This document shows, one piece after another, positions 45,945 to 54,247 of a stretch of DNA of 64,000 bases (positions are counted from its first letter, which is position 1; each line of letters begins with the position of its first letter). Origin of the DNA: CAZWCE01 sp964632505 (GTDB lineage: Bacteria; Planctomycetota; Planctomycetia; Pirellulales; Thermoguttaceae); the NCBI GenBank assembly GCA_964632505.1, contig CAZWCE010000004.1, positions 241,507 to 305,506 on the forward strand, in the 5' to 3' direction. Both the position numbers and the translations under genes were made by a program. The notes beneath the pieces were generated by a model. That model was not told the origin of the DNA, ran no database searches, and saw only the letters and a list, made by a program, of their open reading frames with translations.

Positions 45945-46577
45945 ATGACGAGCAGTTACACCTTGGGAAACAATCCCGGCACGGTTTCGACCGGGCTACT
46001 TGTGCAAGCGCAGCAAGATGAAGCGTTGGCCTGGGTGCGGCTGGTCAATCTCTATTCGCCGTTGATCTTTTACTGGTGTCGGAAAGCGGGTCTCCAGTCT
46101 CATGATGCGGAAGATGTCACCCAAAATGTTTTTCAGGTCGTTCGATTTCGCATGACATCGTTCGAGCGAGACCGTAAGAAAGGTTCGTTTCGAGGCTGGT
46201 TGCGAACCATCACCCGAAATAAAATCGGCGACTATATCCGCAGCCGGCGAAAATGCCCGATGAAGCTCATGCCGGCCAGCGATTGGGTCATCCCCATCGA
46301 AGAAGAGATTTCTTCCCGGTCGGGCCTTTTCGATCAGCTTCCGCCACCTCGGGAGTTGTCGTCCGAAAAACACATCTTGTTCCACCGTATTCTGGGGCTG
46401 ATCCAGACGGAATTCACCGAAACCACATGGAAGGCCTTTCTTCGGGTGGTGGTCGATCATGTTTCTCCCAAGGAAGTCGCCCGGGAACTCGGCCTTTCCC
46501 TCAATGCGATCTATCTTGCCAAATCCCGCGTCCTCCGAAGAATCCGGGATGAATTCCATGAAGAGATTCCCCATTGA
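45945..46577 (+). CDS. ECF-type RNA polymerase sigma factor
   Basis: 210 residues. Region 2 spans about 30-100 (VRLVNLYSPLIFYWC, HDAEDVTQNVFQVV, FRGWLRTITRNKIGDYIR). Region 4 spans about 150-205 with the helix-turn-helix VSPKEVARELGLSLNAIYLAKSRVLRRIR. The QSHDAEDVTQNVF and WLRTITRNK forms are those of planctomycete ECF groups encoded beside Ser/Thr kinases. The kinase gene follows 135 nt downstream, so the kinase probably controls this factor in place of a classical anti-sigma. Confidence 0.9.
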   Translation: MTSSYTLGNNPGTVSTGLLVQAQQDEALAWVRLVNLYSPLIFYWCRKAGLQSHDAEDVTQNVFQVVRFRMTSFERDRKKGSFRGWLRTITRNKIGDYIRSRRKCPMKLMPASDWVIPIEEEISSRSGLFDQLPPPRELSSEKHILFHRILGLIQTEFTETTWKAFLRVVVDHVSPKEVARELGLSLNAIYLAKSRVLRRIRDEFHEEIPH

Positions 46578-46712
46578 CGCCTCGCGGTTTCGTAAGTCTT
46601 TTCGCTCGGTGCGAAGTAACGACGAGGAACCCTTCAATCATCACAACGCTCATTCAAGATTTCTCTCCGACCATTGCGGTCGGGCCGGATGACGAGCGTT
46701 CCAGAGTGATCG

Positions 46713-49217
46713 ATGACAGAGCCTCCTGCGCAAGATCATCCCAAACATTGCCCTTCCCGGGAAATCCTCAAGGATTTCACCACCGGTCGCCTCCCGCCGG
46801 TGGCGAGCGAGGCGATCGCCAAGCACATTGAGTGTTGTCGACGGTGCACCGAATCTCTCCTGGCATTGGAAAACGATTTCGATCCTTTGATCGAGCAGCT
46901 CCAGGATATTCACCAGAAGCTGCCGCCCGAGCTTGACGAAAGCGAAAACGTCTCGGCCCGAATCGAAGAATCGATTCTGATGCCTCTGCCGAACGACGGG
47001 GAGGAGCCATTGCCCGAAGCGACGGCATCTCCCTTGAAGAGCGATTCCGATGCGTCGCTCGTGTGCCCGCATTGCAAGCTTCCACAGGAGGAAAAAGCTC
47101 CCCCACAAGCTTCGCGACTGGATTGCTCCTCTTGCGGGAAAGCTTTTCTCTACCTTTCCGATTCCGAACGAACGACCCGCAAGACGACGGTTTCCCACTT
47201 CGAAATTCTGGAATGCCTGGGACAGGGGAGTTACGGAATCGTTTGGAAGGCGAAGGACCTGTTGCTCGACCGGCTCGTCGCCTTGAAAGTCCCGAGGATT
47301 CGCAGCGACAACCAAAAGGAACTCTTCATCCGTGAAGGTCGCATGGCGGCCCGATTGAGACACCCGAATATCGTTCCGGTTTACGAGGTCGGCAGCGAAG
47401 ACGATATTGTTTTCCTGGCAAGCGAATACGTCGAGGGGAGAACCCTCAAGGACCTGCTCGATCAGGAACGTCCCTCCTTCGAATCTTCCACCCGATGGGT
47501 GATCGCGCTGGCCAACGCTTTAGCGCTTGCCCATTCCGAGGGAGTGATCCACCGCGACTTGACCCCGTCGAACATCTTGATCGATCAGGCCGGCCATCCT
47601 CACATCACCGATTTCGGAATCGCCAAGAACCGCCTTCCAGAAATTGCGTTTTCCACCGAGGGCAAAGTGATCGGAACCCCCGGGTACATGTCGCCCGAGC
47701 AAGCCCATGGGATAAGCGATGCCCACGATCCGAGAAGCGATCTCTTCTCCCTGGGGGTCATTCTCTTCGAGCTGCTCACCGGGACGGCTCCGTTTCGAGG
47801 AAACCTACCGACATTGGTTCAGCAGATCCTCTTTGTCGATCCGCCGTCTCCGAGTCGGTACGATCCCCATATTCCCGATCGGTTGCAAGCGGTCTGTTTG
47901 AAGTGTATGGAAAAGAGGCCCGACAACCGATATCGTTCCGCCGATCAGGTCGCCGAGGCTTTGGAAGAGTTTCTCCGAGACGGCTGCGCCGAAAAATCAC
48001 CGGACCGAGCGGCGGCCAAGCGAAGACGGGCCCCACTGGCGATGGCGGGGTTCCTGCTCCTTGCGCTCCTCCTGCCTTTGGGAGCGATGCTGCTCACCAA
48101 CCGGCCGTGGAGGGACTCGCCGTCGGGGGTTTCTGAAGCCGAACGCCGAGAAGCGAAGATCGTTCCGGCGAAAGTGATCCCGCATATTTCCAAAACGTCC
48201 CTGGAGGTCTCATCGCTGGGAATGATGGAAGTCAGCGAGCGAGGGATCGCCAGCATGACGTTCAGTCCCGACGGTGAAATCCTGGCGACGGTCGGCCCGG
48301 TCAGCTCTTGCAAATGGTGGGATGGACGCACCGGCACACTGAAAAAGACCCTGAGACCCAGCTCGGACGGATTTCGAGGGGAGATCAGCTTCAGTCATCG
48401 AGGGGACCTCTTCGCGGCCGGGGGCTTCCAAGAGGCCGTACTTTTCGATCGATCTTCCGGAGAGATCGTCGAGGTCTTCTCCGATTTCAACAGCGGTGTT
48501 TATCGGACGGCTTTTTCTCACAATGATCGCTATCTCTTGGTGAAGCCGATTCATGCGGAGCCTTCTTTGTGGTCTGTGGAAAAGGGCACGCCAGAAGCTC
48601 GCTTCGACAATCTGCCGACACGTTCCCGAGGCTTATCCCTTTCGCCCGACGATCGACATCTCTTGTCGCACTATGGGAATCGGATCGATATCTGGTCGAC
48701 CTCCGATGGGAAGCACATTCTGGCGCTCGAGCACCCGGCGGAGGTCCATCAGGCGGTTTTTCACCCCCGGGGTGATCTCGTTCTTGCCAGCACCGCCGGA
48801 GGACGGCTGGTGATCTGGGAGTGGGAAACGAAAAACGCTCTGGTGCGTCATGATTTCGAGAAGGAGTCGGCCGGTGAAATCGCCTTTCATCCCCGGGTTG
48901 AGAAGTACGGCGTCGGTTTCGCCGACGGTTCTTTCATGATCGGCTTCTCCCGTCGTGCCGAGATCGTCCTTACCGCCAAGGCGCATGCCGGCAAGATCCA
49001 TCAGGTTTGCTTCAGTCCGAATGGTCGCTTGGCGGCAACCGCTTCGGAGGATCGGACGGTCGCCCTTTGGGAAATGAATCGAAAAGAACCGTCGGTCACA
49101 CTTCAAGGGCACGGGGAGGGAGTGATGCACCTGGTCTTCAGTCCCGATGGTTCGAGGCTGGTGACCGGCTCGGCGGATGGCATCGCCCGACTCTGGGAGA
49201 TCGAATGGAACGAGTGA
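46713..49217 (+). CDS. Membrane Ser/Thr protein kinase with zinc-binding N-terminus and WD40 sensor
   Basis: 834 residues. An N-terminal anti-sigma-like zinc motif (H38-IEC-C42-RR-C45) is followed by a separate zinc ribbon (C118-x2-C121, C138-x2-C141). The kinase domain is about 163-430: GQGSYG loop, ATP lysine K192, catalytic loop HRDLTPSN (D282), DFG at 300-302, GTPGYMSPEQ. The usual Lys of HRDxK is Thr284. One membrane helix (441-461) leads to a C-terminal WD40-type propeller (about 500-832; SPNGRLAATASEDRTVALWE, SPDGSRLVTGSADGIARLWE) outside the cytoplasm. Likely a partner of the adjacent sigma factor. Confidence 0.88.
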   Translation: MTEPPAQDHPKHCPSREILKDFTTGRLPPVASEAIAKHIECCRRCTESLLALENDFDPLIEQLQDIHQKLPPELDESENVSARIEESILMPLPNDGEEPLPEATASPLKSDSDASLVCPHCKLPQEEKAPPQASRLDCSSCGKAFLYLSDSERTTRKTTVSHFEILECLGQGSYGIVWKAKDLLLDRLVALKVPRIRSDNQKELFIREGRMAARLRHPNIVPVYEVGSEDDIVFLASEYVEGRTLKDLLDQERPSFESSTRWVIALANALALAHSEGVIHRDLTPSNILIDQAGHPHITDFGIAKNRLPEIAFSTEGKVIGTPGYMSPEQAHGISDAHDPRSDLFSLGVILFELLTGTAPFRGNLPTLVQQILFVDPPSPSRYDPHIPDRLQAVCLKCMEKRPDNRYRSADQVAEALEEFLRDGCAEKSPDRAAAKRRRAPLAMAGFLLLALLLPLGAMLLTNRPWRDSPSGVSEAERREAKIVPAKVIPHISKTSLEVSSLGMMEVSERGIASMTFSPDGEILATVGPVSSCKWWDGRTGTLKKTLRPSSDGFRGEISFSHRGDLFAAGGFQEAVLFDRSSGEIVEVFSDFNSGVYRTAFSHNDRYLLVKPIHAEPSLWSVEKGTPEARFDNLPTRSRGLSLSPDDRHLLSHYGNRIDIWSTSDGKHILALEHPAEVHQAVFHPRGDLVLASTAGGRLVIWEWETKNALVRHDFEKESAGEIAFHPRVEKYGVGFADGSFMIGFSRRAEIVLTAKAHAGKIHQVCFSPNGRLAATASEDRTVALWEMNRKEPSVTLQGHGEGVMHLVFSPDGSRLVTGSADGIARLWEIEWNE

Positions 49218-49353
49218 GAGATCGCTTTTCGATCCTTCTCCGACACCGCCCGTGAAAACGCCAAGGCATGTGCGGCTTTTTTTCGGACGATGCATCCGAT
49301 TCCGCCATCACGGGCTCGACTCTTTTTTCGTTGCAGATGGTTCGGTACGGTCA

Positions 49354-49995
49354 TCAAGACGACGAATCGTCTTCTTCCACAAGGAACCCCACGTTGTCGG
49401 CAATTTCCGCCTCGGCCCGATTGTAGATCTTCGCCTTTCCCCGGCCGACGTATCGATTGCTCTTGACTTCGTTGTTCTCGGCGGGAGAGCCGGCGATGAG
49501 GATCCCGCCTCCGGAGGTCCGGTTTTCGACGATGCGGACATTGCGGCAAGGGTATCGTCCGCTGTTGCGATCCGCCGAGACGAAAATCGCGGCCCCGTCG
49601 GCGATCGTCTGCCGACCGTCGTCGAGCAGAATCTCGTTGCCTTCGATTAGCAGCCCGTCGATCCCCGCCGTCTTGTAGAGCGAGAGGTAGGTATTGCCGC
49701 GATTGTTCGTCAGCACACTGTCGTGAATCGTCGAGTTGACGTGATCTTCGTGCATCAATCCCTCGCCGTCGTTGATGCGGTACTTGCGATCGTAGGCCCA
49801 GTTCCGATGCACGACGTAATCGTTGCCGCTGACCCGCCATCGCCAGCCGCGCATTTCGACGGCCCGGTTGTCGTTGGTTCGGGCCGACTCGGCGGAAAAG
49901 CTCCTTTTCGGCAAAAAGAGCCCCACCGCCACGGTGGCGGAGCCTTTCAGGAAAGTACGTCGAGAGGGCATCGATTTCGAAAAGAGAGGGCGCAT
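49354..49995 (-). CDS. Short Tat-signal right-handed beta-helix protein, possibly truncated
   Basis: 213 residues from ATG 49995 (GGAGTCC upstream); ATG 49971 is an alternative. The leader SRRTFLKGSATVAVGLFLP is a twin-arginine signal. The mature part has parallel beta-helix rungs (NSTIHDSVLTNNRGNTYLSL, GLLIEGNEIL, NVRIVENRTSGGG, NEVKSNRYVG), but only about seven, whereas related Planctomycetes proteins are usually two to three times longer. The signal joins directly to mid-helix sequence, so an internal deletion is plausible. The beta-helix fold suggests carbohydrate binding or lyase ancestry; no catalytic residues can be assigned. Confidence 0.65.
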   Translation of the reverse strand: MRPLFSKSMPSRRTFLKGSATVAVGLFLPKRSFSAESARTNDNRAVEMRGWRWRVSGNDYVVHRNWAYDRKYRINDGEGLMHEDHVNSTIHDSVLTNNRGNTYLSLYKTAGIDGLLIEGNEILLDDGRQTIADGAAIFVSADRNSGRYPCRNVRIVENRTSGGGILIAGSPAENNEVKSNRYVGRGKAKIYNRAEAEIADNVGFLVEEDDSSS

Positions 49996-50259
49996 GGGAA
50001 GGACTCCGAGAAGAAGAAAGGATCCGTTCGAAGAAAGCTGCTTTCCGCTGGAATGGTCGGATAGCCTCATTCTACGTTTTTCCTCTCCGCACCGTCAACT
50101 ACCAGTGCTCTCGCCTGCGAGGCCGGAAGAAAGTTGGGGCGCATCCACGTCTCCAAAAGATTGCATCCCCCTTTCCTTTGTGGTAAGAAGGTTCTGGGAA
50201 GGCACCTGCGATGCCCCCGGCCATTGCCTGATCTTGACTTTTTATTGGGAGACTACGTG

Positions 50260-51618
50260 ATGAAACAAGAACGATCCCGTTCGGCGAAACGATCCTATTC
50301 TCGTCGCAAGTTCCTCGTGAACTCCGGCACCGTGGCGACGGTGTCTGCTCTGGCTCCGGCCGTCTTGCCGCGCGTGCATGCGGCCGAAAAGAACACCATC
50401 AAGTTGGCGCTGGTCGGTTGCGGAGGCCGGGGGACCGGCGCCGCGGGGAACGCCATGACCTCCGAGCACGGCCCCGTCAAATTGCACGCCATGGCCGATG
50501 TGTTCGAGAATCGCCTGGAGGGATCGCGAAAAACCCTCGCCGACCGCTTTCCCGATCAGGTCGATGTTCCCGCCGAGAGGCGGTTTCTCGGTTTCGATGG
50601 ATACCAAAAAGCGATCGACTCGCTCGATCCCGGGGATGTCGTCCTTCTGACGACCCATGCGGCGTTTCGACCGATGATGTTCGAATACGCCGTGGAAAAA
50701 GGGGTGAACGTTTTCGCGGAGAAGTCGTTCGCCACCGATCCGGTGAATTCCCGTCGATGGTTGAAGGCGGCCAAGGCGTCGGAAGCGAAAAACCTGAAGA
50801 TCGGCGTCGGGTTCATGTGGCGCCATTCTCAAGCCCGCCAGGAAGCGATCGAACGGATTCATGGCGGCGAGATCGGCGACCTCCACATGCTGCGCATCTA
50901 TCGCGTCCACGGCCCGGTGTTCACGCCCCCCAGGCCGAAGGACACGAATGAAATGAAGTTCCAGATCCGATACGGGAGTCGCTTCAATTGGATCTCCTCC
51001 GGATTCTTCATCGATTGGCATTGCCACAATGTCGATGTCGCCTGTTGGACCAAGGGGGCCTGGCCGGTCACCGCGCAGGCGATGGGCGGACGTTGTTACG
51101 AGCGGGCCGGAAATCTCTTCGACCACTATGCCGTCGAGTACACCTTCGACGACGGGACCAAACTCTTCGCCTTCTCCCGGCACATGAACAATTGCTGGAA
51201 CACCTATTCCGATTATGCTCACGGGACGAAGGGCTCGGCCGTGTTGATGCAGAGCCTCGGTCGGCCGATGCCGAAGATCTACAAGACCCAAAAAATGGTG
51301 CCCGAGAATGTTGTCTGGGAGTTCGACCAAACGGAGAAAAATCCCTACGTCGTGGAGTGGGATGTCCTGCTCGATGCGATCCGCAACGACAAGAAACACA
51401 ATGAATCGATCCGGGCCGGTGAAGCGGAAATCGCGGCGATCATGGGACGGGCGGCGGCCCATACCGGAAAAATGGTCACATGGGATGAGGTCGAAAAATC
51501 CGACTTCCAATACATCGAGAACATCGACCAACTCGATTTCGACACAGAGCCTCCGATTCATGACAATCCCGACGGACTCTATCCGGCACCTCAGCCGGGG
51601 AAAACGGAGGAACTATAG
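50260..51618 (+). CDS. Tat-exported Gfo/Idh/MocA family oxidoreductase
   Basis: 452 residues from ATG 50260 (GGGAGA 8 nt upstream). The N-terminus SRRKFLVNSGTVATVSALA is a twin-arginine signal, expected because the NAD(P) cofactor is loaded before export. The Rossmann motif is LVGCGGRGTGAAG near 51-63, followed by MADVF, EKSFATDP (EKP-type motif changed to EKS) and HCHNVDVACW, the C-terminal substrate-domain motif with catalytic His. The subfamily is the large planctomycete one. Substrates are sugars; with DUF1080 and ThuA proteins it may belong to periplasmic keto-sugar metabolism, though it is 16-44 kb away from them. Confidence 0.87.
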   Translation: MKQERSRSAKRSYSRRKFLVNSGTVATVSALAPAVLPRVHAAEKNTIKLALVGCGGRGTGAAGNAMTSEHGPVKLHAMADVFENRLEGSRKTLADRFPDQVDVPAERRFLGFDGYQKAIDSLDPGDVVLLTTHAAFRPMMFEYAVEKGVNVFAEKSFATDPVNSRRWLKAAKASEAKNLKIGVGFMWRHSQARQEAIERIHGGEIGDLHMLRIYRVHGPVFTPPRPKDTNEMKFQIRYGSRFNWISSGFFIDWHCHNVDVACWTKGAWPVTAQAMGGRCYERAGNLFDHYAVEYTFDDGTKLFAFSRHMNNCWNTYSDYAHGTKGSAVLMQSLGRPMPKIYKTQKMVPENVVWEFDQTEKNPYVVEWDVLLDAIRNDKKHNESIRAGEAEIAAIMGRAAAHTGKMVTWDEVEKSDFQYIENIDQLDFDTEPPIHDNPDGLYPAPQPGKTEEL

Positions 51619-51942
51619 CCACGTCAGGCGGTCGAAAGGCGCCCTGATGAAGCCGCGTGAAGCTACCGTGGGAGTGCTTGGCGCTTTGAGATCGCCGTGA
51701 ACCCCCTGAATCCTGAAAGTGATTCGGGGAAAACGTCCCCAACATGAAAAAACACGCTCGGCGAGGGAAAGTCAAGGCGACGATACAAACGTTACTATAT
51801 TTTTGTTGTACTATTTCCTTGTGGTCTACTTTTGCAGGGGAATCCTAGGATTTCCAGGGGAAAAATAGTGTTTTCGCCCCTGGAATTCGGAGGAATTTCC
51901 TTCATTGGTGCAAAAAACAGGATAGAAAAACGTCGAAAGGTG
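51619..51942. other. A/T-rich intergenic region
   Basis: Composition changes sharply at about 51780 from G+C-rich to A/T-rich and stays so to about 52082. No gene is recognisable. A 71-codon frame at 51832-52047 lacks a ribosome site and looks like chance. Confidence 0.4.
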
Positions 51943-51970
51943 TGGACAAAGGACAAAACCCTTGTAATAA
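51943..51970 (+). promoter_or_regulatory. Promoter candidate for the DUF1559 gene
   Basis: TGGACA (51943-51948), 16-nt spacer, TAATAA (51965-51970) in the A/T-rich leader, about 110 nt before the DUF1559 start region. Confidence 0.4.
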
Positions 51971-52082
51971 TAAATTTAGTAGTATGTTTGGGGGATATTT
52001 CCGTATTCTTAGGCTTCTTATTCTTAACTAATGTGGAAATATCTTAATTACTTTCTTCTTCTCTATGGGAGGGTATTTATTA

Positions 52083-52112
52083 ATGGACAATCAATAACGA
52101 GGTTTCACCCTG
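52083..52112 (+). other. Canonical DUF1559 start region interrupted by in-frame TAA
   Basis: GGGAGGG lies 9 nt before ATG 52083. The frame reads MDNQ, then TAA at 52095-52097, then RGFTLVELLVV, the standard prepilin-type cleavage region of DUF1559 proteins. The frame is otherwise continuous with the rest of the gene. The stop therefore separates a normal start from a normal signal. Confidence 0.75.
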
Positions 52113-53075
52113 GTGGAGCTGCTGGTGGTGATCGCCATCATCGGCATTCTCATCGCACTGTTGCTTCCCGCCGTGCAGGCAGCACGTGAAGCGGCCCGAC
52201 GAATGCAGTGCACCAACAACTTGAAGCAAATCGGACTGGCCATCCACAACTTCCACGACACCTGGGGAAACATCCCGCCGATGGGAACCGAAGACTGGGG
52301 AAGTGAAAACAACGACACCAACTGGGGTTGGCCCGTCTACATCATGCCCTTCATCGAAATGGACAACGTTTACGAGCAGTTGAACATCTCGATGGGCAAC
52401 AACAAGAACGAATACTGGCCGCGGCGCTACTCCAATGAGTACACGCGGCTGAACGATGCCGTCGAAGACAGTGCTCTCCGTTCGATGATGCAGCAGCCGG
52501 TCGACGCCTACCTGTGCCCGTCGGCGGGCAGTCCCCCGACGAATAACGACAAGCCCCTGCCGTACCGCGACGGCAATGGCGGCCACAACCTGGCGACCAG
52601 CAACTACATCGGCGTGAACGATGAGCAAGGCATTCGACGCCGCGGTCCCGACGGGGTCTTTCTCTGGACCCGTTACGATGCCCCCATTGATTTCGGAAGC
52701 GTCCACGACGGATTGAGCAATACCTTCTTCATCGGCGAACGTTGTTGGGAATTGCACGGCAACCGCGTCGGCGCCGCGGTCGTTTACGGATTCGCCGGAA
52801 ACCAGGACGGCAATAATCGTCAAGCGACCCGGACCGGCTTCTTCTACGTCGTCGGCGCCTCTTGGATGCCCATCAACGCCTCCAACGGCCCCAACGGGTA
52901 CGAGCACCGCGTCGGCTTCGCCAGCAACCACCCCGGTGGGGTCAACTTCGCCCTGGGCGACGGTTCCGTCCGATTCTGCTCCGAAACGATCCATCACAAT
53001 CTCGATGGTCCCAAGAACAGTACGCTTGAGTACCTCTTGTCCTACGACGATGGTCGAAACGTCGGCGATTGGTAA
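52113..53075 (+). CDS. DUF1559 pilin-like protein (5' end disrupted)
   Basis: 320 residues if read from the GTG at 52113. The type IV pilin-like N-terminus (ELLVVIAIIGILIALLLPAVQAAREAARR) is followed by CTNNLKQIGLAIHNFH, and the C-terminus has the family signature NHPGGVNFALGDGSVRF. Such proteins are membrane-anchored, prepilin-type surface proteins greatly expanded in planctomycetes; their function is unknown. The usual start 10 codons upstream is followed by an in-frame TAA (52095), so only re-initiation at GTG (GAGG 10 nt upstream) or read-through would give a product. Re-initiation would omit the peptidase cleavage site. The lipoprotein gene follows at 53344, a common pairing. Confidence 0.82.
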   Translation: MELLVVIAIIGILIALLLPAVQAAREAARRMQCTNNLKQIGLAIHNFHDTWGNIPPMGTEDWGSENNDTNWGWPVYIMPFIEMDNVYEQLNISMGNNKNEYWPRRYSNEYTRLNDAVEDSALRSMMQQPVDAYLCPSAGSPPTNNDKPLPYRDGNGGHNLATSNYIGVNDEQGIRRRGPDGVFLWTRYDAPIDFGSVHDGLSNTFFIGERCWELHGNRVGAAVVYGFAGNQDGNNRQATRTGFFYVVGASWMPINASNGPNGYEHRVGFASNHPGGVNFALGDGSVRFCSETIHHNLDGPKNSTLEYLLSYDDGRNVGDW

Positions 53076-53343
53076 TCGTCGCCGTTGGCCGCGCAAGGCA
53101 GTTTGATCGATCGACATCATCGCATCGCCTCGGCGACCCGGGGCGGTGCGTTTCTTGATGGTCGCAACATCACAAGGAACATCTTGAAATCCCCCGTAAT
53201 TGCGAGATGGATTCCTCGTCGCAAAAGTCGTGGCCTTTGGATCCTTGTATGGAAACCCGAAAGGCCGTAATCTCCCGATGGTCGCCCCTCGGTCACGGTG
53301 GACGCGACCATCCACAAGCCATTAGAAAAAGAGAAAAAGGGAA

Positions 53344-53790
53344 ATGAATATGCAAAGAATCTTAGGTTTGGTTTTGTGCGTCCTCCTCGTGCTGCCGCTG
53401 CTCGGCTGCGGAACGAAGGAGTACGGTCACGTGACCGGTAAGGTCACGCTCAATGGCGAGCCGTTCGAAGGAGCCACGGTCCAGTTCCTACCCGTGCAGG
53501 CGGGGCGCTCCAGTTTCGCGAAGACCGGCCCCGACGGCACCTACGAACTCGAATACATGGGCGACATCAAGGGCGCCACCCTCGGCGAGAACCGGGTCTT
53601 CATCACGACCTACGAAGCCCCCACGCTCGATGACGACAACAACGTCGTCGAAGAGGGAAAGCCGGAACGCTTCCCCCCGAAATACAACGAGAGCCCCAGC
53701 GTGACCGTCACGGTCGAACCGGGCGAGAACGTCTTCGATTTCGATGTCAAAGCCGATCAGGAGACCTACGAGCGATCCCAGGATAGCTGA
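53344..53790 (+). CDS. Small lipoprotein with transthyretin/carboxypeptidase-regulatory-like fold
   Basis: 148 residues. Lipobox LPLLGC at residues 17-22 predicts a lipidated Cys22. The mature part is a single Ig-like beta-sandwich of the CarboxypepD_reg/transthyretin-like type (VTGKVTLNGEPFEGATVQFLP, GPDGTYELEY). Genes of this kind regularly follow DUF1559 genes in planctomycetes and are thought to be surface partners. A terminator follows 35 nt after the stop. Confidence 0.8.
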   Translation: MNMQRILGLVLCVLLVLPLLGCGTKEYGHVTGKVTLNGEPFEGATVQFLPVQAGRSSFAKTGPDGTYELEYMGDIKGATLGENRVFITTYEAPTLDDDNNVVEEGKPERFPPKYNESPSVTVTVEPGENVFDFDVKADQETYERSQDS

Positions 53791-53824
53791 TCGCCGAATA
53801 AGACCTCATGACTTTTCGTTTCGA

Positions 53825-53857
53825 AGGGTAGGGCCACACGCGTCCTGCCCTTTTTTT
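53825..53857 (+). terminator. Intrinsic terminator after the lipoprotein gene
   Basis: Arms AGGGTAGG (53825-53832) and CCTGCCCT (53844-53851, one T-G wobble), followed by seven T residues. Confidence 0.75.
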
Positions 53858-53876
53858 ATGAGGGAAGTGAACGGTG

Positions 53877-54080
53877 ATGGAAGAATTCATCAATTCAACC
53901 CTTTGGATTGTGTATGGTTTGATGGTTGCCGTGTTCACCATCAAACTCTGGTTCGACCTGAAAAAACACTCTTTCGATATCGCGATGTTCCTGTTCATGA
54001 CACGGATCGGAGGGTCGGGAACTTGCATCTTTATTGTGTACTTCTTGGCACGACTCGTGTATCATTGCTGTTCAAGGTGA
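53877..54080 (+). CDS. Small two-helix membrane protein
   Basis: 67 residues from ATG 53877 (GTG directly before it is an alternative), with AGGGAAG about 9 nt upstream. Two hydrophobic segments (LWIVYGLMVAVFTIKLWF and CIFIVYFLARLVY) are joined by a charged loop, so it is a plausible small inner-membrane protein. No family is recognised. It follows the lipoprotein terminator by 20 nt and lies ahead of the GH106 gene on the same strand. Confidence 0.5.
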   Translation: MEEFINSTLWIVYGLMVAVFTIKLWFDLKKHSFDIAMFLFMTRIGGSGTCIFIVYFLARLVYHCCSR

Positions 54081-54247
54081 TTCTCCATGACCGCATCCGT
54101 CGCGGCGCCTTGACTCCGGCGTTTTCCCCCGAAGGACCGCATGGACTGAAAGTCGCCCTCGGTTCACGGCGGAGGCGTTTCAGGATGAATCGATCGGAAA
54201 ACCCGGTTCACCACCAACCCATTCCGTATTCGTTGGAGAGAAGTCTC

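Noticed and set aside
51832..52047. 71-codon frame in the A/T-rich leader
   Set aside because: No ribosome site, A/T-driven composition, no recognisable motif.
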